Origin: Prochlorococcus marinus str. MIT 9215
Lineage (GTDB): Bacteria; Cyanobacteriota; Cyanobacteriia; PCC-6307; Cyanobiaceae
Direction: 5' to 3'
Assembly (NCBI GenBank): GCA_949486985.1
Contig: CATBLW010000310.1
Location: 1-10,184 of the forward strand
DNA length: 10,184 bases
In this document: positions 5,939 through 10,184 of the stretch, piece by piece
How the letters are laid out: every line of letters begins with the position of its first letter
Numbering within the stretch: position 1 is the stretch's first letter
Translations under genes and position numbers: made by a program
Notes under the pieces: model-generated
Told to the model about the DNA's origin: nothing
Databases searched by the model: none
Seen by the model: the letters and a program-made list of their open reading frames with translations, nothing else

Positions 5939-7351
5939 CTACTGAACGTCGAGCTTGTCGACTGTGTCGAACTCGAACTTGATTTCCTTCCAGGTATCAA
6001 GTGCGATTGCAAGTTCAGGACTGTGCTTAGCGGCACCCAAAAGGATGTCGCGGCTTTCCTTCTCGAGGTCTCTACCTTCATTGCGTGCCTTAACACAAGC
6101 CTCAAGTGCTACGCGGTTAGCCGCGGCACCAGCAGCAGATCCCCATGGGTGACCATGAGTACCGCCACCAAACTGGAGACAAGAGTCGTCGCCGAAAATT
6201 GTGACCAACGCTGGCATATGCCATACGTGGATACCACCAGAAGCAACGGCAAACACACCAGGCATGGAACCCCAATCCTGATCGAAGAAGTTTCCGCGTG
6301 AGCGGTCTTCAGGGACAAAGGATTCACGAAGGTTGTCGATATAGCCGAGGGTGGTCTGACGATCACCTTCCAGCTTTCCAACAACTGTTCCAGTGTGGAG
6401 TTGGTCACCACCGGAAAGACGCAGACACTTAGCGAGAACGCGGAAGTGGATGCCGTGCTTGGGATGACGGTCAATCACAGCGTGCATAGCACGGTGAATG
6501 TGAAGCAGCATGCCGTTCTTACGACACCAGTTGGCCAAGCCAGTGTTGGCTGTAAAACCACCGGTGATGTAGTCATGCATGATGATGGGCATGTCGAGTT
6601 CTTTGGCGAACTCGGCGCGCTCATACATCTCTTCAGGTGTATTAGCTGTGCAGTTGAGGTAATGACCTTTGATCTCACCAGTTTCCTGTTGAGCAAGCTT
6701 TACCGCTTCAGCAACAAACTCAAAACGCTCTCTCCAGCGCTGGAATGGCTGAGAGTTGATGTTTTCGTCGTCCTTCGTGAGGTCAAGACCACCACGTAGA
6801 CACTCATAAACAACACGTCCGTAGTTCTTACCAGAAAGACCAAGTTTTGGCTTAATGGTGCAACCAAGTAGGGGACGGCCGTACTTATTCAAACGGTCGC
6901 GCTCAACCTGGATTCCGTTAGGAGGGCCACCACAGGTCTTGATGAAGGCCATCGGGAAGCGAATGTCTTCCAAACGCAAATGGCGCAGCGCCTTGAAACC
7001 AAATACGTTGCCGACCAAAGAGGTCAGAACGTTGGTTATTGAGCCTTCCTCAAAAAGATCGAGAGGGTAGGCAATGAAAGCGTAGAAAGCTTCCTTGTCT
7101 CCTGGTACGTCTTCGATGCGATAACAACGACCTTTATAGAATTCAAGGTCGGTTAGCAGCTCGGACCACACAGTGGACCAGGTTCCAGTTGAAGATTCAG
7201 CGGCAACAGCTGCAGCAACCTCTTCCTTGGGAACACCTTCTTGACCTGTGCATTTAAAGCAGGCCAGGAGATCGGTGTCTAGGGGTACGTAATCGGGAGT
7301 CCAGTAGGTGTCTCTGTACTCCTTGACCCCAGCGTCATACTTCTTGCTCAT
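5939..7351 (-). CDS. cbbL: Rubisco large subunit, form IA
   Basis: 470 aa, full length. It carboxylates or oxygenates ribulose-1,5-bisphosphate. The active site is complete: K167 in TIKPKLG, the carbamylated K193 with metal ligands D195 and E196 in GLDLTKDDE, H286 in HIHRAMH, and loop-6 K326 in GTVVGKLEG. The N-terminus MSKKYDAGVKEYRDTYWTPD and the clustering with cso genes identify the proteobacterial-type form IA used by alpha-cyanobacteria. The start is well supported by AAAGGAG (7359-7365), 7 nt before the ATG, the best ribosome binding site of the early operon. It follows csoS1 by 68 bp. Two consecutive TAG stops end the frame, then a strong hairpin. Confidence 0.99.
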   Translation of the reverse strand: MSKKYDAGVKEYRDTYWTPDYVPLDTDLLACFKCTGQEGVPKEEVAAAVAAESSTGTWSTVWSELLTDLEFYKGRCYRIEDVPGDKEAFYAFIAYPLDLFEEGSITNVLTSLVGNVFGFKALRHLRLEDIRFPMAFIKTCGGPPNGIQVERDRLNKYGRPLLGCTIKPKLGLSGKNYGRVVYECLRGGLDLTKDDENINSQPFQRWRERFEFVAEAVKLAQQETGEIKGHYLNCTANTPEEMYERAEFAKELDMPIIMHDYITGGFTANTGLANWCRKNGMLLHIHRAMHAVIDRHPKHGIHFRVLAKCLRLSGGDQLHTGTVVGKLEGDRQTTLGYIDNLRESFVPEDRSRGNFFDQDWGSMPGVFAVASGGIHVWHMPALVTIFGDDSCLQFGGGTHGHPWGSAAGAAANRVALEACVKARNEGRDLEKESRDILLGAAKHSPELAIALDTWKEIKFEFDTVDKLDVQ

Positions 7352-7419
7352 GGGAAAACTCCTTTAAGTCGGTATAGGGGGGAGAGATGAAACGAGCCCT
7401 CTCAGGGGCATCGAAAATC

Positions 7420-7734
7420 TCAGTCCTTCTGACCACCGATGAAGTTGCCATTGCCAAGTGCGGGCTCAACTTCACGATGAGGGCGAGCAATGATATGAGC
7501 AGCAACGAGGCCATCGCCTACGCGCTCACAAGCATCAGCACCTGCACGAACAGCAGCGTTAACAGCACCTGTTTCGCCACGGACGAGAACGGTTACATAA
7601 CCGCCGCCCACGAACTCACGACCAATCAGGCGCACTTCGGCTGCCTTGGTCATGGCGTCAGCCGCTTCAATTGCGGGCACGAGGCCGCGGGTTTCGATCA
7701 TGCCGAGGGCGATGCCCATGGTTTCGTTAGCCAT
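7420..7734 (-). CDS. csoS1: CsoS1, major hexameric carboxysome shell protein
   Basis: 104 aa with one BMC domain (Pfam00936): MGIALGMIETRGLVPAIEA at the N-terminus, pore loop REFVGGGY, and DACERVGDGLVAAHIIARP near the C-terminus. Hexamers tile the shell facets, with the GGG loop lining a small central pore thought to pass bicarbonate and sugar phosphates. It is the first gene of the core operon and the only such copy before cbbL, as in cyanobacterial alpha-carboxysomes (proteobacteria carry several csoS1 copies at the other end). Its close paralog is the BMC part of csoS1E at 258-851, which also shows clear DNA-level similarity. The ribosome binding region lies in the 3' arm of an inverted repeat in the leader. 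Confidence 0.97.
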   Translation of the reverse strand: MANETMGIALGMIETRGLVPAIEAADAMTKAAEVRLIGREFVGGGYVTVLVRGETGAVNAAVRAGADACERVGDGLVAAHIIARPHREVEPALGNGNFIGGQKD

Positions 7735-7740
7735 TGCCTA

Positions 7741-7790
7741 CCTGGTTTGATGGGTGGAATGTTCGCCAATGACACTCCTCTGAAACCAGG
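7741..7790 (-). promoter_or_regulatory. Inverted repeat in the csoS1 leader overlapping the ribosome binding site
   Basis: Perfect 8-bp arms, CCTGGTTT (7783-7790 in the transcript direction) and AAACCAGG (7741-7748), are separated by 34 nt. The 3' arm ends 6 nt before the csoS1 start codon and contains the AGG that would act as Shine-Dalgarno. Pairing would hide it. No known riboswitch family is recognised. The pairing is seen; regulation is inferred. Confidence 0.5.
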
Positions 7791-7841
7791 GCATTCGTCA
7801 AGCGATTTCGGCCAAATTCACAATCACCATCAATAGTCGAA

Positions 7842-7876
7842 TCCATAAGCCAGACTAATCATCCTGTCCACGACAG
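7842..7876 (-). promoter_or_regulatory. Candidate promoter and operator of the carboxysome operon
   Basis: On the minus strand TGGACA (7865-7870; 5 of 6 to the -35 consensus), a 17-nt spacer and TATGGA (7842-7847; 3 of 6 to the -10) would start transcription near 7835, giving a leader of about 100 nt before csoS1. The -35 lies within the palindrome CTGTC-CAC-GACAG (7864-7876), a possible operator. The regulator is unknown and the -10 is poor. Confidence 0.35.
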
Positions 7877-8059
7877 TTAAAAACGGCTGTTGGAAATTGC
7901 GTTAGGGCATGGACATATTTGGTTGGCGGGGACGCTGGGGCTCACTAAATTCCCCCACGCGGCAGTTGCCGAGCCCTCGCTAAGGGCTGGAATGTTCAAC
8001 TCAGCCTGTCTCAAAACCTTCAAAGCATTTTTCTGGGGGCCGCCTCTCCAGCAGAATGA

Positions 8060-8674
8060 TTGCCTGCTTTTTTTACTGTTTTGCCTAAGCCACTGCTCAC
8101 CATTGCAAGTGGGAACCCGCGCAAGATCGCAGAGATTGAGGCCATGCTCTGCCCACTGCCCGTGGAGGTTCAAAAGCAGCCAGATGATCTCAACGTTGAA
8201 GAAACCGGATCCAATTATCTGGAGAACGCCTTGCTCAAGGCGAAGGCCGCCGCCGCAAGAACAGGGACATTGGTCATTGCCGATGACTCTGGGCTCGAAG
8301 TTGATGCCCTTGATGGTGCCCCTGGGATTTTCTCTGCACGCTTTGCTCCCAGCAACGAAGAAAAAATCAACAAGCTTCTCAAGCTGCTTGGTAACACCCC
8401 ATATCGCAGCGCGCGCTTCTGCAGCGTGATGGTGCTCTGCGATGCAGAAGGAGATCTAATCCAGGCAAGCGAAGGAATCTGTTGGGGAGAACTGCTCAAA
8501 CAACCTGCCTATCAAGGCGGAGAATTCGAATCGCTTTTGTGGCTAAGAGAAGCCCAATGCACGTATGGAGAACTTAATTTTGAGCAGCTTTCAAAGCTAG
8601 GCAGTCGCGGCAAAGCTGCGCGGGCACTTGCTCCTTACCTGCTCAAACAAATGGAACTGGAAGCGCTGAACTAG
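8060..8674 (+). CDS. HAM1/RdgB-family nucleotide pyrophosphatase-like protein, divergent
   Basis: 204 aa from a TTG start; an in-frame TTG at 8081, seven codons later, is equally plausible and neither has a clear Shine-Dalgarno. The family hydrolyses ITP, dITP and XTP to monophosphates, cleaning the nucleotide pool. The phosphate and metal half is intact: TIASGNPRKIAEIEAML (residues 14-30), EETGSNYLENALLKAKAAA (47-65) and ADDSGLEVDALDGAPGIFSARF (74-95). The base-recognition half is not: the usual GGFGYDPIF reads GGEFESLLW at 153-161, and the usual SHRG reads GSRG at 181-184. Both align in register, so this is substitution, not frameshift. A HAM1-like gene next to the carboxysome cluster is typical of marine cyanobacteria. 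It is divergent from csoS1 and converges on csoS1D. Altered specificity or loss of the ancestral activity is possible. Confidence 0.88.
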   Translation: MPAFFTVLPKPLLTIASGNPRKIAEIEAMLCPLPVEVQKQPDDLNVEETGSNYLENALLKAKAAAARTGTLVIADDSGLEVDALDGAPGIFSARFAPSNEEKINKLLKLLGNTPYRSARFCSVMVLCDAEGDLIQASEGICWGELLKQPAYQGGEFESLLWLREAQCTYGELNFEQLSKLGSRGKAARALAPYLLKQMELEALN

Positions 8675-9441
8675 CGATTGATTTGATCGATCGCTCGCAT
8701 GGCCGCGGCCGCGGCCTCCTCAACATCTCCTTCTTTGCCAGCCAAAGTGAGCCTGCCAAAAGCTCCAACACCTTTGACGTCAACGATGGTGATATTTGAA
8801 GCCTTCTCCGCTTCGTTGGCAGCAATCAATACGTAGCCGGCAGGTTCGGTTTCAAGAATGAACATGCTCATGCCCGCCTCAATCATTGAACCGCGACGGT
8901 TCTGACGGTTGATCAAAACAGCATGGTCAGGAGTAATCGCGCGAATGACCTCAGTCCAACTCACTTCGCAAGGACTGCGCCGGCTAATGGTGCTGCCAAT
9001 GGCATCCAAAACAACATCGCCGGAATGCAACACCGTGCTCTGATCACGGTGATAGAGAGCTAAAGAGCCAAAAGCCCTTTCAACGACCATTTGGCCGAGG
9101 CGAACATTGCTTGCCTTCAATGCAATATCAGTCACTCTGTGGACGGCCATGCCTGGAGAAACCTCCATCCACAAGCAGGCATCTCCTGGAATCGGCAAAA
9201 ACCCTTGACTCACTGTGCCCATATAGGCGGCGAGCTGAGGCTGAAGAGAATCTAGGAAGACATACGTGCGCAATTCAATTTGCTGCACATGGCTATTTTG
9301 ACGCCCAAGTCTTGCTATCTCAGAGTCAGTCGTGATTACGCAGCTTGCTCCTGAGGCCTGAGGCAAAACCTCAGTCCCTGTCACAAGCGAACTGCCTCCC
9401 TGCCTTCGCTCTCGGTTTTCTAAGCTCGCGAATCGTTGCAT
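8671..9441 (-). CDS. csoS1D: CsoS1D, tandem BMC-domain gated shell protein
   Basis: 256 aa from the ATG at 9441, the length I recall for characterised CsoS1D; the frame stays open to a TTG at 9573 (44 more residues), but that would run under the divergent gene. Residues 1-55 are a variable tail. Two fused BMC domains follow, about 56-150 and 160-255. The first ends LGQMVVERAFGSLALYH with E121-R122 matching the Glu-Arg pair that opens and closes the large pore in CsoS1D; the second ends VDVKGVGAFGRLTLAGK. The protein forms trimers, often stacked in pairs, and is thought to pass larger metabolites such as RuBP and 3-PGA. It has its own transcript start, apart from the core operon, fitting a minor shell component. 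The tail has VTGTE at residues 20-24, a pentapeptide also found twice in CsoS2. Its stop shares CTAG with the HAM1-like gene. Confidence 0.93.
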   Translation of the reverse strand: MQRFASLENRERRQGGSSLVTGTEVLPQASGASCVITTDSEIARLGRQNSHVQQIELRTYVFLDSLQPQLAAYMGTVSQGFLPIPGDACLWMEVSPGMAVHRVTDIALKASNVRLGQMVVERAFGSLALYHRDQSTVLHSGDVVLDAIGSTISRRSPCEVSWTEVIRAITPDHAVLINRQNRRGSMIEAGMSMFILETEPAGYVLIAANEAEKASNITIVDVKGVGAFGRLTLAGKEGDVEEAAAAAMRAIDQINR

Positions 9442-9543
9442 GGCGGGGATATTACCTTGAGAGCGAGCAAAGATTTCAAACTGATCGCACTTGCGAGCCG
9501 CTTTAGAGCCGATACCGTCCGAAATATCTACCAGAGATGGCCG
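9442..9543. promoter_or_regulatory. Divergent promoter region of csoS1D and the helix-turn-helix-like gene
   Basis: About 102 bp separate the chosen ATG starts of csoS1D and its divergent neighbour. This should hold promoters for both. No clear -35/-10 pair was found, and both frames stay open across it, so either start could lie further upstream. A weak AAGG lies about 13 nt before the csoS1D ATG. Confidence 0.4.
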
Positions 9544-9954
9544 ATGGAAACGCTTCAGGACAGCAGCTCCCAAGCCGAAAAACTATCCACTGAACTCAAA
9601 GCAGAACAAGCTTTAGGCCTTATAGGCGTTGGGCTTGTGCAGAAGTTGATGCGCGAAAGCGGCAACGAGTGGACATGGTCACAATCTGAATCAGCCGATT
9701 CCGGCAGACCAGTCGATCTTCTGGCCCTGCGTCAACGCCTGGAACTGACATCGTTGGCCATCCAAACAGGTGCGCCTCTAAGCACCGCAGAAGTCACGAA
9801 ACTCCTTGGAGCTCGCCCAGGCTCTCAGAAAGTGGAGAGAGGGGGATTGATCGCTAAAAGAGTGAGCAGAAATGTTTGGAAGCTCAGCCGCGCCAATGCC
9901 ACAGAGGACAACGATCAAGGATTCAGAGGTGATGGCTTCCGTCGCCGGCTCTAA
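9544..9954 (+). CDS. Uncharacterised protein with helix-turn-helix-like C-terminal half
   Basis: 136 aa from the ATG at 9544; the frame is open back to an ATG at 9436, which would overlap the csoS1D start. Not recognised as a named family. Residues 1-40 look helical; 40-56 are Ser/Glu-rich and probably a linker. Residues about 68-116 read LTSLAIQTGAPLSTAEVTKL, then LGARPGSQKV, then GGLIAKRVSRNVWKLSR. That resembles the MerR/excisionase winged-helix pattern (L-S/T-x-x-E-V-x-x-L-L-G ... G-x-L-x-A-x-R-V ... W-x-L), so DNA binding is plausible. The tail is basic (GFRRRL). In related cyanobacteria an uncharacterised gene sits beside csoS1D, which makes this a real gene rather than a chance frame. 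A role in regulating csoS1D is only a guess from divergent placement. Confidence 0.65.
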   Translation: METLQDSSSQAEKLSTELKAEQALGLIGVGLVQKLMRESGNEWTWSQSESADSGRPVDLLALRQRLELTSLAIQTGAPLSTAEVTKLLGARPGSQKVERGGLIAKRVSRNVWKLSRANATEDNDQGFRGDGFRRRL

Positions 9955-9970
9955 CTTAAAGTCAAGTAAA

Positions 9971-10143
9971 AGCAATCAAACAGATTCGCAATCAACAGAT
10001 TCTCGAATAAACATTGCTGCCTAAAAACAGAGCTGCGTAAAAATATTGTTGCGTAAAAATAATGCTGATTAAAGGCTGCGCTGAGTAAAGACTGTGCTGC
10101 AATAAGACAGAGGCGATCAAACTGAGCCTCAATAAATTCAACG
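9971..10143. repeat. Degenerate tandem repeat, period 15-16 bp
   Basis: Consecutive 16-bp units can be laid end to end from 10016: GCTGCCTAAAAACAGA, GCTGCGTAAAAATATT, GTTGCGTAAAAATAAT, GCTGATTAAAGGCTGC, GCTGAGTAAAGACTGT and GCTGCAATAAGACAGA, then two more decayed units to 10143. Upstream, three 15-bp units (9971-10015) of the type AGCAATCAAACAGAT precede them. The consensus is roughly GCTGNNTAAANACANN. The period is not a multiple of three and the 70-codon frame on the minus strand across it shows no repeat at protein level, so it is not coding. No hairpin with T-tract is seen. Confidence 0.7.
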
Positions 10144-10184
10144 GGATTGCTCTTGATAATCATTCAAATATCTTTATAACGGCG

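Larger units (their letters stand above)
7735..8059. other. Divergent intergenic region between csoS1 and the HAM1-like gene
   Basis: This 325-bp stretch has no convincing gene on either strand. It must hold the main promoter of the carboxysome operon. Visible elements are the csoS1 leader inverted repeat (7741-7790), a candidate sigma70 promoter overlapping a small palindrome (7842-7876), and a 6-bp hairpin AGCCCT / AGGGCT with a 5-nt loop at 7972-7988, which has no T-tract after it. Open frames crossing it have no conserved motifs. Confidence 0.6.

Noticed and set aside
6109..6799. Long alternative frames on both strands within cbbL
   Set aside because: They overlap the intact Rubisco large-subunit gene and have no domain features; they follow from its codon use.
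7387..7836. 149-codon open frame on the plus strand opposite csoS1
   Set aside because: It lies antisense to the highly conserved csoS1 and its leader, and has no recognisable motif. A similar frame occurs opposite csoS1E simply because the two genes are paralogs.
7877..8173. 98-codon minus-strand frame in the csoS1-HAM1 intergenic region
   Set aside because: It overlaps the conserved start of the HAM1-like gene, has no recognisable domain, and would sit against the expected operon promoter.
9442..9573. TTG start at 9573 giving a 300-residue CsoS1D
   Set aside because: The ATG at 9441 gives 256 residues, puts the pore Glu-Arg pair at 121-122 as in known CsoS1D, and avoids overlap with the divergent gene.

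Overview
The window holds an alpha-carboxysome gene cluster of the cyanobacterial type. Form IA Rubisco, the order csoS1-cbbL-cbbS-csoS2-csoS3-csoS4A-csoS4B, a nearby csoS1D and HAM1-like gene, and a downstream acRAF gene point to a marine alpha-cyanobacterium. The base composition looks balanced rather than AT-rich, and a csoS1E-type gene is present. I infer a marine Synechococcus or a low-light, higher-GC Prochlorococcus (MIT9313-like), and cannot separate the two.

Layout, right to left along the minus strand. At 9544-9954 (+) lies an unrecognised small protein with a helix-turn-helix-like C-terminal half, followed by a degenerate 16-bp tandem repeat. Divergent from it is csoS1D (8671-9441, -), the double-BMC gated shell protein. 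A HAM1/RdgB-like gene (8060-8674, +) meets csoS1D tail to tail, the two stop codons sharing one CTAG. After a 325-bp divergent intergenic region the main operon runs on the minus strand: csoS1 (hexamer shell), cbbL and cbbS (Rubisco), csoS2 (scaffold), csoS3/csoSCA (carbonic anhydrase), csoS4A and csoS4B (pentamer vertices), then csoS1E (a CsoS1-like hexamer protein with a roughly 100-residue Ser/Ala-rich basic tail). The 5' part of an acRAF (pterin carbinolamine dehydratase-like Rubisco assembly factor) gene runs off the left edge.

The genes build one organelle. CbbL/CbbS fix CO2 inside a shell of CsoS1, CsoS1D and CsoS4A/B. CsoS2 N-repeats bind Rubisco and its M and C regions reach the shell. 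CsoSCA makes CO2 from bicarbonate in the lumen, and acRAF helps Rubisco assembly. Post-transcriptional tuning looks layered: an inverted repeat covering the csoS1 ribosome binding site, two hairpins between cbbL and cbbS, and a good intrinsic terminator between cbbS and csoS2 that could keep scaffold output below Rubisco output. The last genes (csoS2, csoS3, csoS4A, csoS4B) are packed with 1-3 nt gaps or a 1-nt overlap.

The most interesting points are a VTGTE motif in the CsoS1D N-terminal tail identical to CsoS2 C-region motifs, the acid-free basic tail of CsoS1E, loss of the base-recognition motifs in the HAM1-like protein, loss of both cysteines in CsoS2 M-repeat 3, a CCxxC cluster in the CsoS2 N-terminal domain, and the degenerate 16-bp repeat array.
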